A stretch of DNA of 64,000 bases from VBDM01 sp035499735 (GCA_035499735.1 DATJYC010000051.1:124001-188000), one strand, 5' to 3'. Positions 33,969 to 43,539 are shown, numbered from the stretch's first letter. Made by a program: numbers and translations. Notes: generated by a model from the letters alone, not told the origin.

Positions 33969-35083
33969 CGGGCAAGCGCCGATTCGAGCGCCTCGCACAC
34001 TTCGTCGACGCCGATCCGGTCCATGCAATTGCGCGGGACGTAGGGGCATTGCTTGACACGCGAAGGCTCACAGGCACACGCCTTCTGGATGACAACCGGC
34101 GCCCTTCCGCGGGAACGCGGGCCGACCAGCGAGGCGGAAGTCGGCGCGTACAGGCCGACCACCGCAACGCCGAGCGCGGCGGCGAGATGCAGCACGCCCG
34201 TGTCCGGAGCGACCACGCAGCTCGCGCCGGCGAGGCAGGCGGCGGTGTGCGCGATGTCGAGCTCGCCCGCGACGACTTGGACGCCGGCCAGTCCTGCCGC
34301 GAGCGGTCGCAGCGCGTCACGGTCGGCCTCGCTTCCCGTCAGCAGCACGGCCAGCTCCGGATGGTCGCGTCGCGCGTGCTCGAGCAGGGCCCGCATCTTT
34401 TCTGCGGGCCAGTTCTTGTAGAGATCGGCAGCGCGGGCGTGCAACACCCAGTACTTCCCGCCTTCGACGCGACCACGCATCCGCTCGGCGAAGCCGTCGC
34501 GCACCGCAGAAGGGAGATATATCCTCGGATGACGCTCGGCGGGCGCGACGCCGAGGGTGTCGAGGATGCGCAGACGGTTCTCGATGTAGTGCCAACCCGG
34601 CACGATGGCGCGGTCGGCGGGCCGATGCCGGTTCGAGAGCAGGAAACCGTACCGCGTACCTTCGGTCGGAATGCGCACGATGAAACGGCTGCCCGCGAGG
34701 AACACCAGGGGAAGAATATCCGGATCGTTTCCATGCAGGACGACGGCGAGGTCCGGACGGAATCGCCTGAGCTCCCCGAGCAGCGAGAAAAAACGCCGAT
34801 ACTTGCCCGGGTAAGGGATCACGCCGTTCAGGTCCGGGTCGGCCGAGAAAAGCGGTGCCCACCCGGTCCTGCACAGCAGGCGGATATCTGCACCCGCGAG
34901 GGCCTTGCGCAGAGCGGGGAATACGGGCGTCGACAGCACCGCATCCCCCAAGCCGGTGGTTAGAACGAGCAGCACTCTTTGCGTCTCCCGGAGCCGCCAC
35001 TCCGTCACCGGCGGCATCGGGCGAGAGCGTACCTGCTGCGCAACGTAGCAATGGAGCAGGTCGTCGGCAAACGGAATATTCAC
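33965..35083 (-). CDS. glycosyltransferase family 9 (heptosyltransferase-like)
   Basis: 372 residues. RVLLVLTTGLGDAVLSTPVF at about 36-55 is the GT9 signature. The C-terminal donor site is SCVVAPDTGVLHLAAALGVA with VVGLYAPTSASLVGP, and a cysteine-containing tail (KACACEPSRVKQCPY, RNCMDRIGVDEV) is typical of WaaQ/RfaQ-like and related heptosyltransferases. Start GTG overlaps the previous gene's TGA. It probably adds heptose to the LPS core, by family knowledge. No ADP-heptose synthesis gene is in the window. Confidence 0.9.
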   Translation of the reverse strand: MNIPFADDLLHCYVAQQVRSRPMPPVTEWRLRETQRVLLVLTTGLGDAVLSTPVFPALRKALAGADIRLLCRTGWAPLFSADPDLNGVIPYPGKYRRFFSLLGELRRFRPDLAVVLHGNDPDILPLVFLAGSRFIVRIPTEGTRYGFLLSNRHRPADRAIVPGWHYIENRLRILDTLGVAPAERHPRIYLPSAVRDGFAERMRGRVEGGKYWVLHARAADLYKNWPAEKMRALLEHARRDHPELAVLLTGSEADRDALRPLAAGLAGVQVVAGELDIAHTAACLAGASCVVAPDTGVLHLAAALGVAVVGLYAPTSASLVGPRSRGRAPVVIQKACACEPSRVKQCPYVPRNCMDRIGVDEVCEALESALAR

Positions 35084-36174
35084 GCCGATCCCGCGGCCGC
35101 GAGGAAGATCCGCTCCATCTGATCGAGCATGGTCGAGACGCCGAATCGCGACCGGGCCTGCTCGTAACCGGCTTGTGCCAACTGTTCCCGCAGCGTCGGT
35201 TCGGCCCGGAGTCGGGCGAGTGCGGAGCGCAGCGAGTCCGCGCTCTGCGGTTGCACGAACAGCCCCGTATGTCCGTCACGCACGATCTCATCGATGGATC
35301 CGATCGCAGTGGTGACGACGGGAATACGGCAGGCCATCGCCTGCATGATCGCCTGCGGCACGCCCTCGTTGGCGTACGAGGGGAGCGCGAATACGTCGAA
35401 GGCCTGCAGCCAGGGGACGACGTCATCCTGGTTACCCGGCATGCGCACCCGTGACTCGATGCCCAGTGCCTTGACCTGCGCGCGCAGGTTGTCCGCGCCG
35501 GGGCCGTCTCCGACCATCACCAGCGTCACCTCCGGCATGCCTGCGACAGCATCCACCAGATAGCGGTGACCCTTCCAGCTGCGCAGCGTGGCGACGATAC
35601 CGACCACGAATGCGTCCGCCGGCAGGTCCAGGCGCGCACGGGCTGCGAGCCGCTCCCCGGGCACGAAGCGCTCTAGGTCGACGCCGGTGGGAACGGAGCT
35701 GACTCGCGCCGCGTCCAGTCCTGTTTCACGCATGACCTGCTCGCGCAAGCGCTCGCCGGTCGTGACGACGTGCGCCGCCGCGCTGCAGTACAGCCAGCGG
35801 TTCAGGGCGTGACCGGGAATCGGCGTCGAAACGTGCCGCGTGCGCACCAGTCGCGGAGCGCGAGGGAGAGTGCCCAGGGCCAGGGCGGCCAGCCAGCTGT
35901 CGGTGGAGCTGTGGCTGTTGACGACGTCGGCGCCGCTCACGCTCAGGGCGCGGCGCATGGCCCACAGGCCCGCCAGCCCCTTGCGGGCGATCGGGGCGCC
36001 GCTCGCGGGTATTCCCCGGCGGCGCGTTTCCGCGAAGATGCGCGACTCGGGAGGAGCGACCACGCAGATCTCGTGCCCTCGCGCGAGCATGCCCTCCGCT
36101 TCTACGATGATCCGCAGTTCCTGCCCTCCCCAGCCGCACGACGATTCGGTGTGGACGATTCTCAGGCGCGTCAT
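35080..36174 (-). CDS. glycosyltransferase family 4
   Basis: 364 residues. RIVHTESSCGWGGQELRIIV with EAEGMLARGHEICVVAPPES forms the N-terminal acceptor domain, a start seen in many LPS-core GT4 enzymes. VDLERFVPGERLAARARLDL leads into VVGIVATLRSWKGHRYLVDA, VMVGDGPGADNLRAQVKALG, VFALPSYANEGVPQAIMQAM (donor motif). Lies 3 bases after msbA and overlaps the next gene by 4 bases. Its position beside msbA and heptosyltransferases argues for a role in LPS core assembly. Confidence 0.92.
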   Translation of the reverse strand: MTRLRIVHTESSCGWGGQELRIIVEAEGMLARGHEICVVAPPESRIFAETRRRGIPASGAPIARKGLAGLWAMRRALSVSGADVVNSHSSTDSWLAALALGTLPRAPRLVRTRHVSTPIPGHALNRWLYCSAAAHVVTTGERLREQVMRETGLDAARVSSVPTGVDLERFVPGERLAARARLDLPADAFVVGIVATLRSWKGHRYLVDAVAGMPEVTLVMVGDGPGADNLRAQVKALGIESRVRMPGNQDDVVPWLQAFDVFALPSYANEGVPQAIMQAMACRIPVVTTAIGSIDEIVRDGHTGLFVQPQSADSLRSALARLRAEPTLREQLAQAGYEQARSRFGVSTMLDQMERIFLAAAGSA

Positions 36175-36177
36175 GCG

Positions 36178-37947
36178 TCAGGCCGGGGTCTCATCCTGCT
36201 CGAGCGCGAATTGGATCCGATAGAGTCTCGCGTAGACGCCGTTTCTGGCCAGCAACTCGGCGTGGTTTCCGGTCTCGACTATCCGTCCGCGTTGCAGTAC
36301 CACGATGCGGTGGGCGTGCTCGATGGTCGAGAGCCGGTGCGCGATGACGATCGTCGTGCGCCCGCGCATCAGCTCGACGAGCGCTGCCTGCACATGGCGC
36401 TCCGATTCGCTGTCGAGCGCGGAAGTCGCCTCGTCGAGCAGCAGGATGGGCGCGTCCTTGAGCAAGGCACGCGCGATCGCGAGGCGCTGGCGCTGGCCTC
36501 CGGAAAGGCGCACGCCGTCCTCGCCGATCAGGGTGTCGAGGCCCTCCGGCATTTCACCTATGAAGTCGAGCGCGTGCGCGGCGCGCGCGGCGGCCTCGAG
36601 CTCGGCGCGCGAAGCGCCACCCGCCCTACCGTACGCGATGTTTGCCGCCACCGTGTCGTTGAACAGCGTGACGTCCTGTGACACCAGAGCGACGTTCGCG
36701 CGCAGGCTCGTCAACGTGATCTCCCTCGTGTCGATTCCGTCGATGAGGATGCGGCCGCCCGTCACGTTGTAGAACCGCGGCAGCAGGTTGACGAACGTCG
36801 TCTTGCCGCCGCCGGACGGGCCGACGAGCGCGATCGTTTCGCCGGGCTCGATGCTCACGCTCACCTCGTCCAGGGCCTCTCGTCCCGCCCCGGGGTAGGC
36901 GAACGATACGCCCTCGTATCGTATCCGCCCCCGTGCGCGCGGCAGAATGCGGCTGCCCGTATCCTGCTCCGGGCGCTCGTCAAGCAGCTCGAACACGCTC
37001 TCGGCGGAAGCGAGCCCGCGCTGCAGCGGCGCGCTCACCTCGGTGAGATGCTTGATCGGCGCCAGCAGCAGGAGCAGAGCGGTGAGGAACGAGACGAAGT
37101 CGCCCACCGTCAATTCGTTCGCGGCGGACTGCTGCAGCGCGAGGCTGATGATCACCGCGACGGCGACGGACATGAAGATCTGCACGATCGGCGTTGTCCC
37201 GGAAGCGGCCACCATCTGCCGCATGTTGTAGCCGCGCTGCTTCTGGTTCGAGCGCTCGAAGCGGCGCACCTCGTAATCCTGCCCGCCGAAGATCTTCACC
37301 TCCCTGTGGCAATTGATCGTTTCCTGGGCGACGTGCATGAACTCGGCCTGCGCCCGCAAGCCTTCGCGACTCATGCGCCGCATGCGCTTGGAGAACACCT
37401 TCACCACGAATGCGACGCCGGGAGCGATGATGAAGGTGATGAGCGTGAGTCGCCAGTTGAGATACACCAGCCACCCCAGCAGCCCCACGACGGTCAGACT
37501 GTCCTTCACGAGGGTGGTGAGCACGCCCGTCGCCGCGCTCGTCACGCCGGCGACCTCGTGCGTGACTTTGGAAACGAGCACCGAGGAGTTGTTGTCGTCG
37601 TAATAGCGCGTCGGCAGCGTGAGCATCCGCGCGAACAAGGCGTTGCGAAGGTCCAGGACGACCTTGTTCGAAACCCATGCCAACGTGTACGAGCTGAGGA
37701 ATCCGAGCACTCCGCGAACGGCGAAGATGCCGATGATGGCGAGCGGGACGAGGTACGCGTTCGTGTGGTTGCGCGCTACGAGGGTGACGTCCAGAAGCGG
37801 CTTCATCAGCGCCGGCAAGACCGGCTCGGTCGCCGCGGCGAGCGCCATCGTGGCTACGGACACGGCGAATACACGCCAATACGGGCGGACGTATCCCATG
37901 AGGCGCAGGTACAGCGCCCGGGACGATGGCGGCGAAGAAGAATTCAT
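36178..37947 (-). CDS. msbA: lipid A export ABC transporter, permease/ATP-binding protein MsbA
   Basis: 589 residues, usual length. Six membrane helices occupy the first about 320 residues (YWRVFAVSVATMALAAATEP onward). The ATPase domain has Walker A LVGPSGGGKTTFVNLLPRF, the signature LSGGQRQRLAIARALL, and Walker B ILLLDEATSALDSESERHVQ. It flips lipid A-core from the inner to the outer leaflet of the inner membrane, an essential step in most Gram-negatives. It sits among core glycosyltransferases, 48 bases behind the WaaG-like gene. That gap could hold its own promoter, but none is obvious. Confidence 0.95.
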   Translation of the reverse strand: MNSSSPPSSRALYLRLMGYVRPYWRVFAVSVATMALAAATEPVLPALMKPLLDVTLVARNHTNAYLVPLAIIGIFAVRGVLGFLSSYTLAWVSNKVVLDLRNALFARMLTLPTRYYDDNNSSVLVSKVTHEVAGVTSAATGVLTTLVKDSLTVVGLLGWLVYLNWRLTLITFIIAPGVAFVVKVFSKRMRRMSREGLRAQAEFMHVAQETINCHREVKIFGGQDYEVRRFERSNQKQRGYNMRQMVAASGTTPIVQIFMSVAVAVIISLALQQSAANELTVGDFVSFLTALLLLLAPIKHLTEVSAPLQRGLASAESVFELLDERPEQDTGSRILPRARGRIRYEGVSFAYPGAGREALDEVSVSIEPGETIALVGPSGGGKTTFVNLLPRFYNVTGGRILIDGIDTREITLTSLRANVALVSQDVTLFNDTVAANIAYGRAGGASRAELEAAARAAHALDFIGEMPEGLDTLIGEDGVRLSGGQRQRLAIARALLKDAPILLLDEATSALDSESERHVQAALVELMRGRTTIVIAHRLSTIEHAHRIVVLQRGRIVETGNHAELLARNGVYARLYRIQFALEQDETPA

Positions 37948-37995
37948 CGCGAACGGGCTTTCCTTCTCGGCTTACGCGCGAAAAACATGTTCAAA

Positions 37996-39135
37996 TTATA
38001 GCCTCTGGCCCTGCGGCGGCGGCTCCAGGTCGACATAGAGCGCCATCAGCTTTTGCGCCATGGCATCGAGCCCGAAGCGTTCCGCGGTCTCCCGCGCACG
38101 CTTCCCCATGTCGCGCGCCCGCACGGAATCGAGCCTCTGCAGCGCATTCGCAAGGGAAGCTTCGTCCAGCGCATCGCAGACCATGCCGTTCTGGCCTTCG
38201 GCGACCAGCTCTGCCGCGCCGCACTGAATGGTGACGATGACGGGCAAGCCGCACGCCATGGCTTCCAGGGCTGCGTTCGGAAAAGGGTCATAGAGTGTCG
38301 GTAGAACGAATGCGTCCGCTGCACCATACCAAGGCCGCACGTCGTCCCGCCCGCCAAGAAAATGCACCCGGTCGCCGATGCCAAGATCGCGCGCGAGCGT
38401 CTTCGCTCGCTCCTCCGCCCGGTCCTCTCCGACAACGACCAGATGCGCCCGAGCGCTCGCACCGCGCTGAAATGCGGGTAATAGACGGAACACGCCCTTG
38501 CGCTCGAAGCCGCTGCCCACGAATAGGTAGGTCAGCGCGCCCCCGGGAATGCCGAGTTCGCCGCGGGCCCGCGCCCGATGCATTTCGCGCAGGCGCGGAT
38601 GGAAACTCTCGAGATCCACACCGTTGTAGACCACATGAAGCTTACTATCCGGAAGCCCGAATCTCGCCTGGATTTCCCTCTTTACCATGTGCGAATTGCA
38701 GATCACCGCTCGGAGCCGGGTGCTGCCGAACAGTCGCCGCTCTGCGGCGAGGACATAGCGGTGATAGGGATTGAGCGCCAAGCCGACCCGGGCGAGTGCT
38801 CCGAGTGCCGCGCGACGGTTGTCCAGCCACTGGGCGTGCACGCCGTCGCCGGCGCGATAGACGTCGCAACAGGCGATGCGCTCGTGCGATTGAACCAGAT
38901 CGAAGGACCGGCGGCCGAGTTCCTTGCACACCGCCCTGGCGAAGCTCCAGTCCCGCCAGAGACGTCCGATGTAGAACGGATCGCAGCGAATGACTCTTCG
39001 AGGGTCACCCGTCCATTCGCGGGCCAGCACGGTCACGTCAACGCCCTCGGCGGACAGCGCGACGACTGCTCGCTCGATGAAGCGCTCCGCGCCACCGTAG
39101 GCGTTGTAGCGCTGACGGACCAGCGCGAGATGCAT
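37996..39135 (-). CDS. glycosyltransferase family 4, WaaG-like
   Basis: 379 residues. MHLALVRQRYNAYGGAERFI matches the WaaG/RfaG start. FDLVQSHERIACCDVYRAGD and GVHAQWLDNRR are characteristic of LPS glucosyltransferase I relatives. Donor domain: TYLFVGSGFERKGVFRLLPA, VHFLGGRDDVRPWYGAADAF, LPTLYDPFPNAALEAMACGL. WaaG adds the first outer-core glucose to heptose II; the same role is plausible here. Six bases separate it from the btuF-like gene upstream. Confidence 0.88.
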   Translation of the reverse strand: MHLALVRQRYNAYGGAERFIERAVVALSAEGVDVTVLAREWTGDPRRVIRCDPFYIGRLWRDWSFARAVCKELGRRSFDLVQSHERIACCDVYRAGDGVHAQWLDNRRAALGALARVGLALNPYHRYVLAAERRLFGSTRLRAVICNSHMVKREIQARFGLPDSKLHVVYNGVDLESFHPRLREMHRARARGELGIPGGALTYLFVGSGFERKGVFRLLPAFQRGASARAHLVVVGEDRAEERAKTLARDLGIGDRVHFLGGRDDVRPWYGAADAFVLPTLYDPFPNAALEAMACGLPVIVTIQCGAAELVAEGQNGMVCDALDEASLANALQRLDSVRARDMGKRARETAERFGLDAMAQKLMALYVDLEPPPQGQRL

Positions 39136-39141
39136 GCCTCC

Positions 39142-39996
39142 TCAGCTCCGGGCCCGGTCGAGTCCCTCGCACAGGGCGCGAACACCCGCGAGCACGTGGG
39201 GACCCTGCGCGTGCAGCGCGTCCGGGTCGATTGCGAAGACTCTGCGATCGCGAACGGCCGGAACGGACTGAAAGCCTTTCCAAGTAGAGAATGTGTCAGC
39301 TCCGAAGCCGGCCGTAACGATCGCTTCGGGCCGCGCTTCGAGGATCTGCTCCCGGGAAACCAGCGGGGTAAGTGTCTTTGCGGCGGCGAAGACATTCCGC
39401 CCGCCGCACAGGCCGAGAGCGTCGCTGATGAGATGCGAGCCGCTCACCGTAAGCATCGGCCGGTGCCAGATCTCGAGAAAGACCGCCACGGGACGCCTGC
39501 TCGCGTAGCGCTCGCGGAGACGTTCGACTTCCATCTCGAACCCCCTGGCGCGCGCCTCCGCCAGTTTCACGCTGTCCGCCAGCGCGCCGATCGCTCGGAC
39601 GATACGGGGAATATCCGCGAACGATCGCACCTCGGTGACGAAGACCGGGATGCCGATGTGCTCCAGCTGATTCAGCTGCAGCGGTGAATTGCCGCTTTTC
39701 CAGCCGAGCACGAGATCCGGCCTCAATGCGACTAGACGTTCGATGTCGATGCGGCCCGCCGTGGCCACGATGGGCAGGCGCTCCGCTTCGGCCGGATGGC
39801 GGCTGAAGCTCGAGACTCCAACGAGCTTGGCACCCCCCCCTGCGGCAAACGTCATCTCGGCCAAATGGGGCGCGAGAGCGACTATGCGCTCCGCTGGCCT
39901 TCCGAGCGAGATCGTCACGCCGCGGTCATCGCGCAGGTCGAGGGCGAGGGCTTCGGCTGCCACGGCAACCAGCATCAGACCGACGAAGCGGATCAT
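39142..39996 (-). CDS. btuF: periplasmic cobalamin-binding protein, BtuF-like
   Basis: 284 residues. N-terminal signal peptide MIRFVGLMLVAVAAEALAL, then two lobes of a helical-backbone metal-receptor fold: RIVALAPHLAEMTFAAGGGA, KLVGVSSFSRHPAEAERLP, DLVLGWKSGNSP; later AVFLEIWHRPMLTVSGSHLI and PEAIVTAGFGADTFSTWKGF. It would deliver vitamin B12 to an inner-membrane ABC transporter (BtuCD, not in the window). The ATG at 39996 is chosen because it starts the signal peptide and overlaps the upstream stop as ATGA. The B12 receptor gene lies two genes upstream, supporting the assignment. Confidence 0.88.
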   Translation of the reverse strand: MIRFVGLMLVAVAAEALALDLRDDRGVTISLGRPAERIVALAPHLAEMTFAAGGGAKLVGVSSFSRHPAEAERLPIVATAGRIDIERLVALRPDLVLGWKSGNSPLQLNQLEHIGIPVFVTEVRSFADIPRIVRAIGALADSVKLAEARARGFEMEVERLRERYASRRPVAVFLEIWHRPMLTVSGSHLISDALGLCGGRNVFAAAKTLTPLVSREQILEARPEAIVTAGFGADTFSTWKGFQSVPAVRDRRVFAIDPDALHAQGPHVLAGVRALCEGLDRARS

Positions 39997-41084
39997 CGCG
40001 CGAAAAGCGAATCCACGGCACTCAAGGCAGCCTCCATCGGAAGCTGCGTGAGACACTCGCTCACCTTGCCGCCGCCGCACCCATCGTTCCCGCAGGGACG
40101 GCACGGGTGCTCGCCCGAGGCGACGATGCGATGCGGAACCCGCCACGGTGCCCATTCCAGCTCGCCGCTCGGACCGAAAAGCGCCACGGTCGGCGTCCGC
40201 ACGGCCGCGGCGATGTGCATGGGCGCCGAGTCCACGCCGATGAACAGCTTCGCGCGAGCAGCGAGCGCCGCGAGCTGTTTGAGGGTGAGCTTGCCGGAAA
40301 AATCCGCGACCCGCTCACCGGTGCGCTCGCGGATCTCGGCGATCATCTCGAGCTCCTGCTGGTCGGGCGCTGCGGTGAGCGCGACCCGATCACCTCGCCG
40401 CAGCAGAGCATCGACCAGCGCGACCGCGCGCTCGGCCGGCCAGCACTTGAACTTCCATCGCGAACCGGGGTGGAAATGAATGAAGCCTCGCGTCGCAAGA
40501 CCCTGTTCTGCCAGCATGGCTTCTACGCTGCGTTCCGCCTCCTCCCCCGGCACCAGCACCAGCCTGCGCTCGTCCTCACCCGGCTGGATACCGATCCGCC
40601 GGAGCGCATCGAGGTTGATCTCCACCCGGTGGCGCCTCGCGTGAGGAGGAAGCGGAAACAGATGTGAAAAGCTCCTTTTCCAGAGACGGGACTTCCTGGC
40701 GAAATTGGGGGCCACGGCGTAGCGAGCGCCCAGGATGCGCGCGAGCCAGGCTCCACGCGGATGCTCGGACAAGTGCACGAGCAGGTCGTAGCCCCGCGCG
40801 CGCAGCACCGAGTGGAGCCGCCACTCGTGAGCGACCCGCACACCCGCCCTGCGCTCTTTCCAGCCGCGGTCCACCACGTGGACCTGGGAGATGGCGGGGT
40901 GCAGGTCGAGCATGTCCCGGGTCTCGGCGTAGATGAGCGCGTCGACCTCGAGCGCAGGGGCATGGTTCTTCAGGACCGTGAACACGGGCGACGTGAGCAG
41001 TACGTCGCCATGGTGGCGCAGCTGGATCACCAGGGCGCGCTTGATCTCAGTCAGGTCGATCGCGTCGGCGGGGCCATATGGCAT
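39993..41084 (-). CDS. glycosyltransferase family 9 (heptosyltransferase-like)
   Basis: 363 residues. RALVIQLRHHGDVLLTSPVF at about 15-34 is the GT9 signature (RHHGD...SP). GFIHFHPGSRWKFKCWPAER and AKLFIGVDSAPMHIAAAVRT form the donor site; the PCGNDGCGGGKVSECL tail carries several Cys, as in WaaQ-type heptosyltransferase III. It lies between btuB (36 bases upstream) and btuF (4-base overlap), an odd place for an LPS enzyme. All motifs are intact. Confidence 0.92.
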   Translation of the reverse strand: MPYGPADAIDLTEIKRALVIQLRHHGDVLLTSPVFTVLKNHAPALEVDALIYAETRDMLDLHPAISQVHVVDRGWKERRAGVRVAHEWRLHSVLRARGYDLLVHLSEHPRGAWLARILGARYAVAPNFARKSRLWKRSFSHLFPLPPHARRHRVEINLDALRRIGIQPGEDERRLVLVPGEEAERSVEAMLAEQGLATRGFIHFHPGSRWKFKCWPAERAVALVDALLRRGDRVALTAAPDQQELEMIAEIRERTGERVADFSGKLTLKQLAALAARAKLFIGVDSAPMHIAAAVRTPTVALFGPSGELEWAPWRVPHRIVASGEHPCRPCGNDGCGGGKVSECLTQLPMEAALSAVDSLFAR

Positions 41085-41120
41085 GTCGCGAACATTAGCA
41101 GAGAAGCCCCCGGGCGACAG

Positions 41121-43127
41121 CTAGAAGCGATATTCGGCGCTCGCCAGGAAAGTCGTGTCCGCTTGGGGGTAGGCGTTGAATGCGGGTGAGTTTCGGCTCG
41201 CGATGGCGTAGCTGTAGTACAGCTTGTTCGTCAGATTGTTTATCGCAAGGCCGAGCGTGAGCCTGTCCACGGTGTGCGTGAATTTCACGTCGACGACGGC
41301 ATACGCGGGCATGCGCGTCGGGAAAGTGTTGTCCGGATCGTTGTCGTAGTACTGCGTGCCGACGTAGCGTGCGACCGCGCTCACGCGCGTCTGGGGAGCG
41401 ATCTGAAGAGTGGCGCCCGCGTTCACCTTGACCCTGGGGACGAGAGGAACCACCTTGCCGGCGATGTTGACGCCACCGATGACCCCCTCGCGGAATCGGG
41501 CGTCGGTCACGGAGATATTGCCGAAGAGGGAGACTGCGGAGGAGAGAACGGCGGAGGCGTCCAGCTCAACGCCTCTGCGGAGAGTAGGCGGCAAGTTGAT
41601 GTTCGAGAAGGTCGGTACGTAGAAATAGATCTCGTTGTTGAGGTAGATCGCAAACGCGCTGGCACGCACTCGCGTCCCGCCGCTGCGGTATTCCGCGCCC
41701 AGCTCGTAGTCGTGCGAGGTTTGTGGATCGAGCAGTGTGACGATGGCGTCGAAGTTGGGGCCGCCAAACTGGGAATAGACCTCGTCGACGGTTGGAAGTC
41801 GAAAGCTCTGACCGGCCCGGCCATACACCGATGTCGCAGCAGCGAGGTCCTGGCGCAGCCCGATTTCCCAGGCGACCGGGTTGCTCGTCTTGCTCCCGCT
41901 CGCGTACGCCGCAGGGTTCACGGTGTCCTGCGCGGTCATCGTAGTGCGCTGCCAGCGCGCACCCAGGGTGAGCTTCGTTCCCCCTGCAAACGCCGAATTG
42001 TGCTGGGCGAAAATGGATCCCTCCCGCTGCGTGGCCGTGATGTGAGCGGAGGGATTCGTATCCAGCAGATCGCGGCTCGCGGCGCGGAGAGAGAGGTAGT
42101 CCCAGTAGTCGAGGTCGAGGCCCACCACGAGGCTGTGCTCGGTCCCGGATCCTCCGTAGGGGATCTTCAGTCGCGGAGTGAAGGACCAGGCGCTGGAATG
42201 CGTCTCCGTGAACGTATCGAATCCCCCGCCGCTGTAGTCCTTGAGGAACGAGGTTCGGGTGATATCGCGGTACCCCAGATCGGCCGCGATGCGCCCGGCG
42301 TCGAGCTCGTAGCCGCCCCCAAGGCTCGCGCGCACCCCGTCCCGCGTGGCGAAATCGTCCGGGGTGGAGGTGCCGCGTCGGTCGGCCAAGAGTTGGGTAT
42401 CCGTGCGCGCGCCGGGCAGGCGCAGGCTCTGGCTGTCCCAGTCGACCAGCAGCCCGATGTCTCCCTTCGGCCCGAACAGGCGCACATTGCCGTCGGCGTT
42501 CTTCTGCTCGAGGCGGTTGTTCGCGCGATAGTTGTCCGAGGTGGTGTCGCTGGCAAACACGTTTAATCCCGTGCTCTCGCCGGCAACCGTCGCGCCGGCC
42601 CGGACTTCATTGGTGTTGTAGGTTCCCGTCGACCCGGCGACAGTCGCCGCCTTTGCGCCCCCCGGCGGGGTCTTGGTGATGATGTTGATGGTTCCCCCGG
42701 TTGCCCCGCCGCCGTAGAGCACCGAGCCGGAGCCACGAAGGATTTCTATGCGCTCGATGCTGTCCAGGGGAATCGCCGACCAGCCTATGGTGGTGAGCTC
42801 GATCTCGTTGAGCCGCTGCCCGTTCAGCAGCACGAGGGTGTTTTGGTCCCCGGTGATCCCGAAGCCGCGCAGATCGATCTGTGAATCCGGTCCGCCGGTG
42901 TTGTCCCGCGTCACGATCCCCGCTTCCTGGGACAGCAGCTGCGGCAGGGTCTTGACCGCGCTCTCCGCGATCTGATTGGCGGTGATGACGGTCATCCCGA
43001 TGGGAGCATCGAGGCGCAACTCGGGGAAACGGGTAGCCGTGACTACCACCGCATCTCCGCCAGGGCTCTGCGCAAGCGCATGTGAGACGAGCGCCCACGC
43101 GAGGGTGGCGATGGTGTGGCGTTTCAA
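41121..43127 (-). CDS. btuB: TonB-dependent vitamin B12 receptor BtuB
   Basis: 668 residues. Signal peptide at the N-terminus (KRHTIATLAWALVSHALAQ), then a TonB-box-like DAVVVTATRF. Plug domain: VKTLPQLLSQEAGIVTRDNT, IDLRGFGITGDQNTLVLLNG, RIEILRGSGSVLYGGGATGG. A long beta-barrel follows, ending in Phe (SAEYRF), as outer-membrane proteins do. Substrate is assigned from the cobalamin riboswitch just upstream and the btuF-like gene downstream. The protein therefore probably imports cobalamin across the outer membrane with TonB energy, and B12 represses it. Confidence 0.93.
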   Translation of the reverse strand: MKRHTIATLAWALVSHALAQSPGGDAVVVTATRFPELRLDAPIGMTVITANQIAESAVKTLPQLLSQEAGIVTRDNTGGPDSQIDLRGFGITGDQNTLVLLNGQRLNEIELTTIGWSAIPLDSIERIEILRGSGSVLYGGGATGGTINIITKTPPGGAKAATVAGSTGTYNTNEVRAGATVAGESTGLNVFASDTTSDNYRANNRLEQKNADGNVRLFGPKGDIGLLVDWDSQSLRLPGARTDTQLLADRRGTSTPDDFATRDGVRASLGGGYELDAGRIAADLGYRDITRTSFLKDYSGGGFDTFTETHSSAWSFTPRLKIPYGGSGTEHSLVVGLDLDYWDYLSLRAASRDLLDTNPSAHITATQREGSIFAQHNSAFAGGTKLTLGARWQRTTMTAQDTVNPAAYASGSKTSNPVAWEIGLRQDLAAATSVYGRAGQSFRLPTVDEVYSQFGGPNFDAIVTLLDPQTSHDYELGAEYRSGGTRVRASAFAIYLNNEIYFYVPTFSNINLPPTLRRGVELDASAVLSSAVSLFGNISVTDARFREGVIGGVNIAGKVVPLVPRVKVNAGATLQIAPQTRVSAVARYVGTQYYDNDPDNTFPTRMPAYAVVDVKFTHTVDRLTLGLAINNLTNKLYYSYAIASRNSPAFNAYPQADTTFLASAEYRF

Positions 43128-43189
43128 GATTTCCTCCCCGGACGGCGTCCCCGCGGGCTGAAATTCGCTTCACGAGAAGGGAATGCAGG

Positions 43190-43420
43190 CGGCGTCCGGC
43201 TGATACCGCGCCCCGCGGCATTTCCCACCTTCGTCGGGGCCGGTCTCCGGGCTCGTGGGATCGGACGCATCGCCTTCCCGCGGGGCGTAGCGCCGCAGTG
43301 GCTGGTTGATGCGCCCGCGCGCACTTACCGTTGCGGGGGCAGCAGAGGCATTGGCAGCCTCTTGCGCTGCCGCACCTCTTTCCCGTTTCACCCCGGCGCT
43401 CGAACGCGCCGGGACACCTC
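43190..43420 (-). promoter_or_regulatory. cobalamin (AdoCbl) riboswitch upstream of btuB
   Basis: On the minus strand, the leader carries the B12-box AGCCCGGAGACCGGCC (43238-43253), preceded by GGGAAGGCGATGCG. Further 5' are CCCCCGCAACGGTAAG near 43324-43340 and GGTGAAACGGGAA near 43382-43394. These are the conserved blocks of cobalamin riboswitches, in the right order. A perfect short hairpin (CGGCGC/GCGCCG, 43394-43411) lies at the 5' side. The aptamer ends roughly 60-70 bases before the btuB start, leaving room for a translation-blocking hairpin. Exact borders are approximate. Confidence 0.93.
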
Positions 43421-43509
43421 GAACGAGCGCGTTGATTGTACAACACAAGTCTTTGAAATCGACCCGGTAACCGAGATGGGAATCTACATTGAAAACGGAG
43501 CCTTACACC

Positions 43510-43539
43510 TTGACTTAACAGGATTTTCCAAACTATAGT
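43510..43539 (+). promoter_or_regulatory. sigma-70 promoter of the zapB-like/zapA unit
   Basis: TTGACT (43510-43515) and TATAGT (43534-43539) are separated by 18 bases, both one mismatch from consensus. Transcription should start about 6-7 bases after the -10, at or within a base or two of the ATG at 43546. The message would then have virtually no leader. Confidence 0.7.

Noticed and set aside
41085..41120. Terminator between btuB and the GT9 gene
   Set aside because: Only a 4-base-pair stem (GCCC/GGGC) without a T-tract is present; too weak for a Rho-independent terminator.
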